A stretch of DNA of 44,404 bases from Bacteroidota bacterium (lineage in GTDB: Bacteria; Bacteroidota; Ignavibacteria; UBA10030; UBA8401): NCBI GenBank assembly GCA_013361065.1, contig JABWAK010000011.1:1-44404 (forward strand). Reading direction: 5' to 3'. This document shows, piece after piece, positions 18,234 to 28,136 of this stretch. The notes under the pieces are model-generated. The model saw only the letters and a program-made list of their open reading frames with translations. It made no database searches and was not told the DNA's origin. The position numbers and the translations under genes are program-made. Position 1 is the stretch's first letter. Each line of letters starts with the position of its first letter.

Positions 18234-20357
18234 TCAGAGTTGTTCCAGGAGATACTTCGGCGTGATCCCCATGTTCCACCAGGTAAATGAGTACATGTCC
18301 GCCCATTCCTCGATCGATTTGGAGAGCGGCTTCCCGGTGCCGTGTCCGGCCGACGTTTCGATTCGGATCAGGACCGGATTGGGTCCTTTGTACTTCTCCT
18401 GCAGCGTGGAGATGTACTTGAAGGAGTGCGCCGGAACAACGCGGTCATCATGGTCCGCCGTGGTGACAAGCACCGCAGGATATTTAGTGGTGTCGCGGAT
18501 ATTGTGGACCGGGGAGTACCGGCGGAGGTATTCGAACTGGACCGAATCATCGCTGGAACCGTAATCGTTCACCCAGGCCCAGCCGATGGTGAACTTCTGG
18601 AACCGGAGCATATCCATCACCCCGACCGCGGGGTGCGCCACCTTGAAGAGGTCCGGCCGCTGATTGATCGTGGCGCCGATGAGCAGACCGCCGTTCGACC
18701 GTCCTTCGATCGCCAGCCGGGAAGGATCGGTGTACTTTTCCCGGATGAGATACTCCGCCGCAGCGATGAAATCATCGAACACGTTCTGTTTCTTTAGTTT
18801 CATCCCGGCCTGATGCCATGCCTCTCCATACTCGCTCCCGCCCCGGATGTTCGCAACAGCGAAGATGCCTCCCTGCTCCAGCCAGACGATACGGGAGGCG
18901 GTGAACGTCGGATTGATGCTGACATTGAATCCGCCGTAACCGTACAGCCATGCGGGATGGCTGCCGTCCAGTCTGATCCCTTTCCGGTGGACGATGAACA
19001 TCGGGATCTTCGTACCGTCCTTGCTCGGATAGAAGACCTGTGTCGTCACAAAGTTCTGCGGATTGAAATCGATCTGCGTCTTCCGGAACATGGTCGATTG
19101 TTTCGTCTTCAGGTCGTACCGGAAGATGACGGAAGGATAGGTGAACGAGGTGAGTGTATAGAAAGTGTACCGGTCGGTCCGCTCGCCGCCGAATCCGGCG
19201 ACCGTTCCGAGCGTCTCGAGCGGGATCTCATTCTCGAACCGGCCGTCCAACGCGTGCACATAGACGCGGTGGCTCACATCCTGCATGTAAACGGCGAAGA
19301 GTTTGTCGCCGACGATGGAGACGGAGGTGAGCGCCTGTTTCCGTTCGGGCAGGATATTCTTCCACTGACCGGGTGCCGGTTTCAGCGGATCGATGAGCAC
19401 AACGCGGCCGTTCGGCGAGCCGTGTGACGTGAAGACCAGCAGTTTGTCCCCCACATTGTCGATCACGTAGATATCGTCATCGAACGATTCCAGCAGCGGC
19501 ACCCAATCCCCTTTCGTCTTCAGGTCGCGGACGAAGAGTGCGTTGCCGTTGGCATTCCGCTGCCACTTGGTCATGGTCATGAACCGTTCATCCTCCGTGA
19601 GTCCGATCCCGAATCCCATATGCGGATTGACGGTGTCCTGCATCATCAGTTCGTCCTTCGCCTGCGGCGTACCAAGCACATGGTAGTACACCTTCTGGAA
19701 CTCATTGGACGCGGAGAGTTTGGAGCCGGTATCCTTCGGTGCATCATACCGGTTGTAGAAGAATCCGTTTCCGCGCCAGGTGATGCCGGTGAACTTCGCC
19801 CATTCGATCCTGTCACTGAGGAGCTTCTTCGTCTTCACATCCATCACATAGATCTCACGCCAGTCCGAACCGGCTTTGGAGATCTGGTATGCGGCATAGC
19901 GGCCGTCCTTGCTGAAGGTGATCCCGGCCAGCGAGGTGGTCCCGTCCGTGGACAGTTTGTTCGGATCGAGGAAGACCTCCGGCTTGGCATCCAGCGAACC
20001 GCGCATGATATAGAGGACGCTCTGGTTCTGCAGACCGTCGTTCAGATAGTGGAACCAGTTCTTCCCGGCGCGGAACGGGGCTGTATACCGCGGGTAATTC
20101 ATCAGCTGCGTCAGACGATTCCGCACCTTCTCGCGGAACGGGATCTTGTCCAGATATCCGAAGGTGACGGCATTCTGCTTCTGCACCCATTCAGCCGTCT
20201 TCTCCGAACGGTCATCCTCCAGCCAGCGGTACGGGTCCGGCACGGTCGTGCCGAAATAATTATCGGTCTGGGCAGAGCGCTCCGTAACCGGATACTTCAA
20301 TTGTGCCACGGCCGCTGCCGTGGTCAGCACAAGCAAAAGAAGCAGGGTTCTCATCAT
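18234..20357 (-). CDS. Prolyl oligopeptidase family serine peptidase (S9A), exported
   Basis: DPYRWLEDDRSEKTAEWVQKQN, WLYGYGGFNVSINPTF, RGGSEYGEAWHQAGMKLKKQNVFDDFIAAAEYLI, IEGRSNGGLLIGA (nucleophile). Confidence 0.94.
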   Translation of the reverse strand: MMRTLLLLLVLTTAAAVAQLKYPVTERSAQTDNYFGTTVPDPYRWLEDDRSEKTAEWVQKQNAVTFGYLDKIPFREKVRNRLTQLMNYPRYTAPFRAGKNWFHYLNDGLQNQSVLYIMRGSLDAKPEVFLDPNKLSTDGTTSLAGITFSKDGRYAAYQISKAGSDWREIYVMDVKTKKLLSDRIEWAKFTGITWRGNGFFYNRYDAPKDTGSKLSASNEFQKVYYHVLGTPQAKDELMMQDTVNPHMGFGIGLTEDERFMTMTKWQRNANGNALFVRDLKTKGDWVPLLESFDDDIYVIDNVGDKLLVFTSHGSPNGRVVLIDPLKPAPGQWKNILPERKQALTSVSIVGDKLFAVYMQDVSHRVYVHALDGRFENEIPLETLGTVAGFGGERTDRYTFYTLTSFTYPSVIFRYDLKTKQSTMFRKTQIDFNPQNFVTTQVFYPSKDGTKIPMFIVHRKGIRLDGSHPAWLYGYGGFNVSINPTFTASRIVWLEQGGIFAVANIRGGSEYGEAWHQAGMKLKKQNVFDDFIAAAEYLIREKYTDPSRLAIEGRSNGGLLIGATINQRPDLFKVAHPAVGVMDMLRFQKFTIGWAWVNDYGSSDDSVQFEYLRRYSPVHNIRDTTKYPAVLVTTADHDDRVVPAHSFKYISTLQEKYKGPNPVLIRIETSAGHGTGKPLSKSIEEWADMYSFTWWNMGITPKYLLEQL

Positions 20358-21928
20358 CGTCCTTTCAGGTATAGTTTGATCTTGTGGATTGGATATTCTG
20401 TCCCGTTCCCAAGCCGGTCGTCCAGCACATTCCACGCTACTGCACCATCCTCGGATTCCGGCTCCAGTATCGTAAATGCGAGACGGGAAAGGGGCTGCTG
20501 CATCGGCACGAGCAGTGTACCGGCCGGGAGCATCATGGTATCGGTCACGAACCGTCCTTCCAGCGTCCGCATCCGGTGCTTCTGGAACTCCCGTTCCGCC
20601 TGCCTGTTCTGCGTGATGATGAAGCGGTCCGCGGCAACGGTCACTGGCGAACGGAGTGTGTCGATGCGGATCCCGTGCCGCTGCAGAAGCGCGGCGAGCT
20701 CGGTGAGGGAATCCGGGAGCGCATACTGCAGAGGAGCGGCGGCACGCTTCAGCGGGGCGGAGGCATAGTATTCCTTCGTGACGATCGTGCGCAGGCTGTC
20801 CTCGTTCATGCGGTACATCACTTCGCCGCTGTACGGATTCCGTTCCTCGATCACCGGTGCCAGGAGGATCTCCTGCGCCGGCTGTGACTCCACGATCGCC
20901 GCACGCACGCTGAGGGAATCACCCGGACGTACGGACATCGCATTCCGTTCGGCCGCAGCTACCGTGGACTTCACTGCCGAGGCGTTGGCACCGGCAACAT
21001 CCAGGATGCTCACCACGAGCGCTTTCATGGATGCGATACGCTGACGGAATGGAAGGTAGGAATAGGATTCGCAGAGGATCGCCAGTCTGTTCCGGAATCC
21101 GACATAGTTGCTGTTGAAGCGCGGTTCGTGCGCCCAGAAATAATACCCGGCCGGTCCTGCCGGTGTCCGTTCCAGATAATCACCGTACCGGTGGATGCGC
21201 CACTTCTTCGCCGCCATCGCTGCGGTCACCTTCGGGAAGAACTCGTTCCGGGTGTAGGCATCGAGTCCCTCATCCACCATCGGATTGAGCGCGAAACTGT
21301 ACGTGATGTGATAACCGTGGAAGGAACCGTTCGTAGTGTGCAGATCGAGCGTGATATGCGGGTCGTACTCATTCAGCATACGGACGAACGAGACCGTCTC
21401 CGGCGCTTCCAGTTTGATATGGTCGCGGTTCAGATCGAGTCCCTGGCCGTTCGCACGCTGTCCCATTCCTCCCATCGGTCCATGCTGCCACGGCCGGTTG
21501 TGCAGCGAGACCAGTTCATTCCCGTCAGCATTATAGATCGGAACGATCAGCAGCACCAGTCTCCGTTTCCAGGCGGCATGGTTCCCGCCGCGCAATTCGC
21601 GCAGCAGTTCGAGCATCGCTTCCTTCCCTTCCACCTCCCCGGCATGGATGTTCGCCTGGATGTAGACGACCACTTTCCCGGAGCGGCTGATCGTCTCCGG
21701 CCGCGCATCGGGCACATCGCCGTAGACGATCATCGGTAGCCGGCGTCCCTGGAACGAGTATCCGAGCCAGGTCAGCTTCATGGAGGCATCATCTATCTTC
21801 AGCGATCCGATGAAGTCCATCACATCCTGGTACCGCGAGGTCTCCTCGTAGTTCGTCCGTTCCGGACGGGTCTGTTGCGCGGCGAGCGGAACGGTCAGCA
21901 GCAGGAGAACGAATGTTCGCAGGGTCAT
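20354..21928 (-). CDS. M14 family zinc carboxypeptidase, exported
   Basis: VYIQANIHAGEVEGKEAMLELLREL (HxxE), IYNADGNE, RANGQGLDLNRDHIKLEAPET, TLDLHTTNGSFHGYHITYSF. Stop/start overlap with the S9A gene. Confidence 0.9.
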   Translation of the reverse strand: MTLRTFVLLLLTVPLAAQQTRPERTNYEETSRYQDVMDFIGSLKIDDASMKLTWLGYSFQGRRLPMIVYGDVPDARPETISRSGKVVVYIQANIHAGEVEGKEAMLELLRELRGGNHAAWKRRLVLLIVPIYNADGNELVSLHNRPWQHGPMGGMGQRANGQGLDLNRDHIKLEAPETVSFVRMLNEYDPHITLDLHTTNGSFHGYHITYSFALNPMVDEGLDAYTRNEFFPKVTAAMAAKKWRIHRYGDYLERTPAGPAGYYFWAHEPRFNSNYVGFRNRLAILCESYSYLPFRQRIASMKALVVSILDVAGANASAVKSTVAAAERNAMSVRPGDSLSVRAAIVESQPAQEILLAPVIEERNPYSGEVMYRMNEDSLRTIVTKEYYASAPLKRAAAPLQYALPDSLTELAALLQRHGIRIDTLRSPVTVAADRFIITQNRQAEREFQKHRMRTLEGRFVTDTMMLPAGTLLVPMQQPLSRLAFTILEPESEDGAVAWNVLDDRLGNGTEYPIHKIKLYLKGR

Positions 21929-21951
21929 GGCGGCGATGGTCAATGGTCGGT

Positions 21952-22419
21952 TCATGGAGCGGCGAAGCGGAACTGTTCCGCTGTCACGATGGAACGGTAA
22001 TCAGCCACGGAGAGGATCACGGAATCGGTCAGCGATCCTGCATTGAATGCGATCCGTTCGTTGGCAAGGATGGAGTCATCGATATAAAGGTCCAGCGGGA
22101 GGATCGGCCGTCCGAACGGCGGCACCGACCCGGGGACGAGTCCGGTCAGATCCAGCAGCTCTTCCTTCGTGGCGAATCGGATGCTTCTGGCGTTGAACCG
22201 CTGCTTGACCGCTTTCGAGTCGACCTTCAGCGCAGCGCTCAGGACGAACAATTTGAATCCTTCATCCACCTTCATCAGGATCGCTTTCCCTCCGGTCCGC
22301 ACCTCCTCCCCGCGTGCCCGTGCGGACTCCTCGGATGTGAAGGTCGGCACATGATGGACGGTGCGGTAGCGGACGCCCTTCCCGTCCAATAAGGCGCAGA
22401 TCGATTCGAAAACGGTCAT
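21952..22419 (-). CDS. YbaK/aminoacyl-tRNA deacylase domain protein (prolyl-tRNA editing-like)
   Basis: 155 aa; VHHVPTFTSEESARARGEEVRTGGKAILMKVD...LTGLVPGSVPPFGRP is typical of the YbaK/EbsC fold. Confidence 0.82.
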   Translation of the reverse strand: MTVFESICALLDGKGVRYRTVHHVPTFTSEESARARGEEVRTGGKAILMKVDEGFKLFVLSAALKVDSKAVKQRFNARSIRFATKEELLDLTGLVPGSVPPFGRPILPLDLYIDDSILANERIAFNAGSLTDSVILSVADYRSIVTAEQFRFAAP

Positions 22420-22556
22420 GATACCCCTGTGCCCCGGTGATTTTCAGGGTGATTATTTCTGCTTGATTCTTGAACAAAAAATAGAGTATTTCTGTAACTC
22501 TTACAAAGGATTTTTCAACGAACACGTCATACCGATCCAACACCATAGGAGAAACA

Positions 22557-23270
22557 ATGAGCAATCAGCACTTTCCCATTCTGATCATCACCGGCCGGCC
22601 GGCCGCCGGCAAATCCGAAGTGATCGATTTCCTCAAGAAATGCGATCCCATCATCCGGCTGGAGAAGTTCCATGTGGCGAACTTCGAGGAGCTGGATGAT
22701 TTCCTCTACGTCTGGGAGACCTTCGAACTCGATGACCTGATGAGCCAGATGGGCAAACCGCGCGTCTGGAGCGATGAGAAATACTGGTTCAAGGACCAGT
22801 ACATCTGGGACCTGTACATGAAGCGCCTGGCGCTGGATTACCAAAAGAAGGTGATGAAGGACCCGGCGTATCATGCGAAGATGACCACCCTGGTGGAGTT
22901 CGCCCGCGGCGGTGAGAATGCCATCTACAATGCCCTCACCTTCCTGTCCGACGAGATGCTCAAGAAGGCATCATTGCTGTACATCAAGGTGCCGTACGAG
23001 GAATCGGTACGGAAGAACCGGAAGCGCGCCCGTCCCGGTCAGGAGGATTCCATCCTGCATCACTCCCTGCCTGATGAGAAGATGGAGTTCTATTATAAGA
23101 CCAACGACTGGGAGGAGATCGAGAAGAAGGACCCGTCCTACATCGAGGTGCGGGGGATCAAGATCCCGTATGTGGTATTCGAGAACATGCCGGAGAAGAC
23201 GCACGACGTGAAGTTGATCGAGGAGGAACTGGAGCGTGCAACGAACAAGCTCTGGAACATCAAGAAATAG
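22557..23270 (+). CDS. P-loop NTPase/kinase-like conserved hypothetical protein
   Basis: Walker A GRPAAGKS near the N-terminus; SD AGGAGA before the ATG; no family I can name. Confidence 0.7.
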   Translation: MSNQHFPILIITGRPAAGKSEVIDFLKKCDPIIRLEKFHVANFEELDDFLYVWETFELDDLMSQMGKPRVWSDEKYWFKDQYIWDLYMKRLALDYQKKVMKDPAYHAKMTTLVEFARGGENAIYNALTFLSDEMLKKASLLYIKVPYEESVRKNRKRARPGQEDSILHHSLPDEKMEFYYKTNDWEEIEKKDPSYIEVRGIKIPYVVFENMPEKTHDVKLIEEELERATNKLWNIKK

Positions 23271-23287
23271 CCGAAAACGGCACCTGT

Positions 23288-23327
23288 AAGCAGTCATGGC
23301 ATGACTTAAGTCATGCCATGACTGCTT
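23288..23327. terminator. 40-bp perfect palindrome between convergent genes, probable bidirectional terminator
   Basis: AAGCAGTCATGGCATGACTTAAGTCATGCCATGACTGCTT is its own reverse complement; lies directly after both stop codons. Confidence 0.65.
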
Positions 23328-24415
23328 TAAACTAGTTCCTTCGCTGCGGCCAGTTCACGGGTCCGCTTCTTCTCAGCACGGGAGAGGAAAAGGACGGCGA
23401 TCAGGATGAACCCGAGCGACAACCAGTCTTGCATCTTCGGGAATTTGCCGCCGAACAGGAAGAAGGAGACGATCGTCGCTGCCGTACCGGCCACAAGTGA
23501 CGTGAGGCGGTTCACCAGACCGGCGAACGTTGCGGTCCGTCCCTTGAACATGAAGATGAACACCGAGAAGAAGGCGACCATCCCGAAGGCCGTCCCCGCC
23601 AGGATCCCCCATCCCCATTCCGGATGCGGTGCGGCGATCGACCGGTGGAACATGAGCAGTTCACTGCTTGCCGATCCGTACCAGTCCGCCGCATGATAGA
23701 GGACATATCCCGCCGCAAGCATAGCAATGGTAGCAGTGATCTGTTCGATCGCGAAGAATCCGTTATTGTCCAGCGCCACCCCCTTCGCCCGCGTATTCTT
23801 GTAGTAGTTCATGATGTAAATGCGGATGGTGTAGACGGTGATGTAGCTGGTGAGGATCGAGACCGCTGCGATCGAGTTGACGAAATCGAAATCCCCCGGC
23901 GCCACCCAGATAAGGTTGATGGCCGCCGCCATCAGGGCGAAGACCACGGCGATGTTCTCTTCGGCGTAGACGCTCTTCTTCAGGATGCCCTGACGGATCT
24001 GCAGTTCATCCACCAGACGGCTGATGATGATGATGCTCGCCCGCATGATGACCATGGCGACCATCACGGAGATCGGCAGCAGGTACATCATGGTGGTCGT
24101 CGGGATCACAACCGCGGTGCAGATACCGGAAGGGATGATATAGAGGAATTCCTGCGGGAACCGCAGACCGAGAACGGAGATGATCCTGTTCGACTTCAGA
24201 TGGTACCACCGCAGTCCCAGCGCCACGGATAACGCGATGGCATTGCCGCCCAAGGTGCTGTACACAAGATACTCCACCTGGTTCATCCCGGGGAACCCTG
24301 CTTCCGCACTCCCGGTGAAGTACTTCACCGTCACGCCGGTGATCACGTAGAAGAAGAAATATCCGACGGAAAGCTGGATCAGCCTCCCGGTGCTGCCTTC
24401 AGATGTGTTCCACAT
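23327..24415 (-). CDS. Polytopic membrane protein (EamA/DMT-like)
   Basis: 362 aa, ~10 hydrophobic segments; no decisive motif. Confidence 0.6.
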   Translation of the reverse strand: MWNTSEGSTGRLIQLSVGYFFFYVITGVTVKYFTGSAEAGFPGMNQVEYLVYSTLGGNAIALSVALGLRWYHLKSNRIISVLGLRFPQEFLYIIPSGICTAVVIPTTTMMYLLPISVMVAMVIMRASIIIISRLVDELQIRQGILKKSVYAEENIAVVFALMAAAINLIWVAPGDFDFVNSIAAVSILTSYITVYTIRIYIMNYYKNTRAKGVALDNNGFFAIEQITATIAMLAAGYVLYHAADWYGSASSELLMFHRSIAAPHPEWGWGILAGTAFGMVAFFSVFIFMFKGRTATFAGLVNRLTSLVAGTAATIVSFFLFGGKFPKMQDWLSLGFILIAVLFLSRAEKKRTRELAAAKELV

Positions 24416-24472
24416 ATACTGCCTTTGTTTCTGTCCCCGTCCCGGACCACCGGCACGGTCAAGATACCGCGG

Positions 24473-25792
24473 TCAGTGGCCCACTTTCACCGACTTCGGC
24501 ACGACATTCCATAGTTTGAGCATGAGCACGGCACCGATCACGGAGAAACCGATCATGCTCGGTCCCCAGGTCCCCCAGCCGAACGATTCCAGCATCCATC
24601 CCATCCCGGTTCCGACCGCTGCGCCGCCGATATACTGCATCCCGTCGAAGAGACCGGTGGCCGATGCGGCCGCTTTCTGTCCGCCGAAGTCCATCGATGC
24701 CGTTCCGGAGAGCATGGAGTGGACCATGCTGATGGCGAATGAATTCGCAACGAATGCCACGATGATCCAGTCGATGCCCGGTGCCAGCCAGACGATGGCC
24801 AGACAGATGATTTGGATGGCGTATCCGATGAAGGCGACGGGAGGACGGCGGGAATTGAAGACCCAGTCTGAGATCGTCCCGGCAGCGAACGCACCGAAGA
24901 TACCGGCCAGCACCACCGCCAGCGCCCCTTTCTGAAAGACCGGGGAATCGAGCGACAGATGCTGCGCTTCCTGCATATAGCGCGGGAACCACTGCTCGAA
25001 GCCGTGGCGGACGAAGCCGGTACAGAACTCCGCCACTGCGATCGTGAGCGTGATGGGATTGGTGAAGACCTTCTTCATGAGGTACTTCATGTCCACCTTC
25101 TCCGTATCGCCGCTCGACGCATCGGCCGTATCGAAATCCTGCAGACCGGCCTCGTGCGGAGTGTCGCGGACGAACAGGAAGGTCATGGTCCCCATCACCG
25201 CCATGATGCCGGCCGGGATGAAGAAGACCCATTCCCACGGCAGCACTGCCACCGCGATACCGCCGATGACGAAGATGAGCGCACGGCCGCTCTGGATCAT
25301 GGAACCGAAGATGGCGGAGAAGACCCCGCGCTCCCGCACGTGGAACCAGCCCGAATTGACCTTGATGAGCGCCAGGGCGCTGTAGGACTGGAAGTACATG
25401 TTCATCGCCCAGACCGTAGCGAAATATCCGAGCAGCAGTCCGCCGGTGCCGAGAACACCGATATACGCACCGAGACCGAAGGCGATATTGAAGATGACCG
25501 CTCCGGTCACGCCGATCAGCATCGCTTTGCGGCCGCCGATCCGGTCGGCGATGGGACCGTTGAAGAGCGCCGAGATACCGTAGATGGTCAGCGCTGCAGT
25601 GATGATCGTGCCGACCTGCGTCTTATCCCAACCGTACTTGTCCGAGAGCGCTTTGTTCGCAAAAGAGAGATTGTACCTCCCCATGTACATTGCAGCGTAG
25701 GTGAATCCGAGCGTGAGCCAGTTGAGGGCGCGCCGTGTTCGGAATTGACGGGAATGTTCTGGTCTGTCTGTGGTCATGGCCGGTCCGGTCAT
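24473..25792 (-). CDS. MFS transporter, organophosphate:phosphate antiporter (GlpT/UhpC)-like
   Basis: NWLTLGFTYAAMYMGRYNLSFANKALSDKYGWDKTQVGTIITAALTIYGISALFNGPIADRIGGRKAMLIG is the characteristic OPA-family N-terminus. Confidence 0.85.
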   Translation of the reverse strand: MTGPAMTTDRPEHSRQFRTRRALNWLTLGFTYAAMYMGRYNLSFANKALSDKYGWDKTQVGTIITAALTIYGISALFNGPIADRIGGRKAMLIGVTGAVIFNIAFGLGAYIGVLGTGGLLLGYFATVWAMNMYFQSYSALALIKVNSGWFHVRERGVFSAIFGSMIQSGRALIFVIGGIAVAVLPWEWVFFIPAGIMAVMGTMTFLFVRDTPHEAGLQDFDTADASSGDTEKVDMKYLMKKVFTNPITLTIAVAEFCTGFVRHGFEQWFPRYMQEAQHLSLDSPVFQKGALAVVLAGIFGAFAAGTISDWVFNSRRPPVAFIGYAIQIICLAIVWLAPGIDWIIVAFVANSFAISMVHSMLSGTASMDFGGQKAAASATGLFDGMQYIGGAAVGTGMGWMLESFGWGTWGPSMIGFSVIGAVLMLKLWNVVPKSVKVGH

Positions 25793-25941
25793 AAGGTGAG
25801 GAACAACGCGCTATCCGTGTGGAACAACATCGTCGCCCGCGGCATCCGTGAATTGCGCACCAAGATAGGGATTAGATGCCGAAGAAGAAAGAGAGGAAAA
25901 CCGTCCCCGGATTGTGCCCCGGGAACGGCACCGGCTGTGAT

Positions 25942-27021
25942 TCAGCGGACCGCCCCTTCGGTGATCGTGAGCGTCTTGGCATCCGCGTTGAGCGTCGCCT
26001 TCACACCGATCGGAAGCGTGATATGGTCGCGGATATGCCCGAATGAGAGACCGGAGATGGCGGGGATACCGAGTGTGCCGAGACGGGTACGGAAGATCTC
26101 CTCCAGTGAGAGCGAGCCGAGAACGCCGCCGCCCTGCGGTTCACAATCGCGCATCTTCCCCACGACGATCCCGGCCGCTTTGGAGAGCGTTCCGCTCAGG
26201 AACAGATGGGTCAGCATCCTGTCGATGCGGTACGGCTCCTCCCGCACATCCTCCAGGAAGAGGATCTTCCCGGTCAGGTCCATCTCGAACGGCGTCCCGA
26301 GCGTGGTGACGAGCAGCGAAAGATTGCCGCCGACCAGTTCGCCGGTCGCCGTTCCGCCGCTCAGCGTGAGGATACGGTTCTCCTTGTCCACCCGTTCCCC
26401 GGGAGGCAGCGGCGGCTGTTTCAGCAGACCCAGCGGTGCCGTGGAGGTGATGGCGCGGAAATAATAATCCGATACGTACTCGTTGAAGGTGGAGAAGATG
26501 TTCGGGCCGTGGAACGTCACCAGGCCGGCGAACTTGTGGAATGCAAGCAGGAGGGTCGTGATATCGCTGAAGCCGATGAAGACCTTCGGATTCTTCCGGA
26601 TGAGGTCGAAGTCCAGATGCGGCAGGACCCGCATGCTTCCCCATCCTCCCTGCACGGGGAAGACCCCCTTCACATCGGACCGGCGGAACATTGCGTTGAT
26701 ATCCTCGGCACGTTCCTTATCCGAACCGGCCAGATACCCGTAGACGTTCCGGACATGCTCGCCGAGCACCACGGAGAAACCGAGTGATTCTGCGATCTCC
26801 TTGGCGATGGTGATCCGTTCCGGCGAATCGACGGCGGTCGCCGGCATCACCAGACCGATGGTATCCCCCTGTTTCAGCGCCGCGGGCTTCACCGTGGAGA
26901 GCGGTGCCTGTTCCTTGGTCCTCGCCTCCAGCATCTCGATGAACGACGCGGGATAGATGGCCGCGAGCGCCGTCGCGGAGAAACCGGAGAGGAAGTTCCG
27001 GCGGGAGAAGAGGTCGTTCAT
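25942..27021 (-). CDS. LD-carboxypeptidase (S66 family) with N-terminal twin-arginine signal
   Basis: GDTIGLVMPATAVDSPERI, FPVQGGWGSMRVLPHLDFDLIRKNPKVFIGFSDITTLLLAF, GPNIFS; N-terminus SRRNFLSGFSATALAAIYPASF. Confidence 0.9.
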   Translation of the reverse strand: MNDLFSRRNFLSGFSATALAAIYPASFIEMLEARTKEQAPLSTVKPAALKQGDTIGLVMPATAVDSPERITIAKEIAESLGFSVVLGEHVRNVYGYLAGSDKERAEDINAMFRRSDVKGVFPVQGGWGSMRVLPHLDFDLIRKNPKVFIGFSDITTLLLAFHKFAGLVTFHGPNIFSTFNEYVSDYYFRAITSTAPLGLLKQPPLPPGERVDKENRILTLSGGTATGELVGGNLSLLVTTLGTPFEMDLTGKILFLEDVREEPYRIDRMLTHLFLSGTLSKAAGIVVGKMRDCEPQGGGVLGSLSLEEIFRTRLGTLGIPAISGLSFGHIRDHITLPIGVKATLNADAKTLTITEGAVR

Positions 27022-27051
27022 GGTCGCTCCGTCAGTGGGTAGATGGTACGG

Positions 27052-28053
27052 TCACTTTCCTTTGATCCATTCCTCGGCGATCTGCACGGCGTTCGTTGCT
27101 GCGCCTTTGCGGATATTGTCCGACACGATCCACATGTTCAGACCGTTCTTCACCGTGCTGTCGCGGCGCACCCGGCCCACGAAGGTCTCATCCTTGTCAT
27201 ACGCGAACACCGGCATCGGATAGTGTTTCTCCTGCGGCTTGTCCTGCACGATGAGTCCGGGGGCCTTCACCAGCATTTCACGTACCTCGGCCATCTCGAA
27301 CGGACGTTCGAATTCGATGTTCACCGATTCGCTGTGGCCGCCGATGACCGGCACGCGGACGCAGGTGGCGGTGACGGCGATGGAATCGTCCCCCATGATC
27401 TTCTGCGTTTCCTTCATCATCTTGTACTCCTCGCGCGTGTAACCGTCCTCGAAGAATTCATCGATGTGCGGGATGAGATTGAACGAGATCTGGTACGGGA
27501 ACTTCGGATTGGTCACCGTCTCCTTGTTCCACTCCTTCATCAGCTGGTCGTAGCCTTTCTGACCGGCACCGGTCACGGACTGATAAGTGGAGACGACCAC
27601 CCGCTTGATGCGGAAACGGTCGTGGAGCGGTTTCAGTGCGACCACCATCTGGATGGTGGAGCAGTTCGGGTTCGCAATGATCCCTTTATGCTTGAAGATG
27701 TCCTTCCGGTTCACTTCCGGGACCACGAGCGGTATCTCCGGTTCCATCCGCCAGGCGCTGCTGTTGTCGATGACGAGTGTGCCGTTCTTCGCGGCGGTCG
27801 GTGCGAACTCGCGGCTGGTCGATCCGCCGGCGGAGAAGAGCGCCAGTTCGATATCCTTCCGGGAGAGCGATTCATGCGTCAGCTCCTCCACACGGTACGA
27901 TTTTCCCTTGAAGGGGATCTCCATCCCTACGGACCGTGCCGACGCGAGCGGTATCAGCCGTCCGACCGGGAAGTTCCGTTCCTCCAGCACCTGGATCATC
28001 TTTCGGCCGACCATTCCGGTCGCACCGGCAACAATAACATCATATAATTTCAT
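27052..28053 (-). CDS. asd: Aspartate-semialdehyde dehydrogenase
   Basis: DVIVAGATGMVGRKMIQVLEERNFPV, NPNCSTIQMVVALKPLHDRFRIKRVVVSTYQSVTGAGQKG, CVRVPVIGGHSESVNIEF. Confidence 0.95.
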   Translation of the reverse strand: MKLYDVIVAGATGMVGRKMIQVLEERNFPVGRLIPLASARSVGMEIPFKGKSYRVEELTHESLSRKDIELALFSAGGSTSREFAPTAAKNGTLVIDNSSAWRMEPEIPLVVPEVNRKDIFKHKGIIANPNCSTIQMVVALKPLHDRFRIKRVVVSTYQSVTGAGQKGYDQLMKEWNKETVTNPKFPYQISFNLIPHIDEFFEDGYTREEYKMMKETQKIMGDDSIAVTATCVRVPVIGGHSESVNIEFERPFEMAEVREMLVKAPGLIVQDKPQEKHYPMPVFAYDKDETFVGRVRRDSTVKNGLNMWIVSDNIRKGAATNAVQIAEEWIKGK

Positions 28054-28091
28054 AGGATACCTTGGAAAAAAGTTCTTTCTATTGAAGTTGT

Positions 28092-28119
28092 TATCAGCGG
28101 TCTGCTATCAGCCCTCAGC
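28092..28119. repeat. Degenerate 14-bp tandem repeat (TATCAGCGGTCTGC / TATCAGCCCTCAGC)
   Basis: Two adjacent 14-mers, 11 of 14 identical, flanking the interrupted four-helix-bundle gene. Confidence 0.55.
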
Positions 28120-28136
28120 GATCGGACATAGATTGT

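Noticed and set aside
18072-22477. 14-bp motif TGATTCTTGAACAA upstream of both phoH (minus, 18072-18085) and the P-loop gene (plus, 22464-22477)
   Set aside because: A shared 14-mer is expected by chance in a window this size, and two copies do not establish a regulon.
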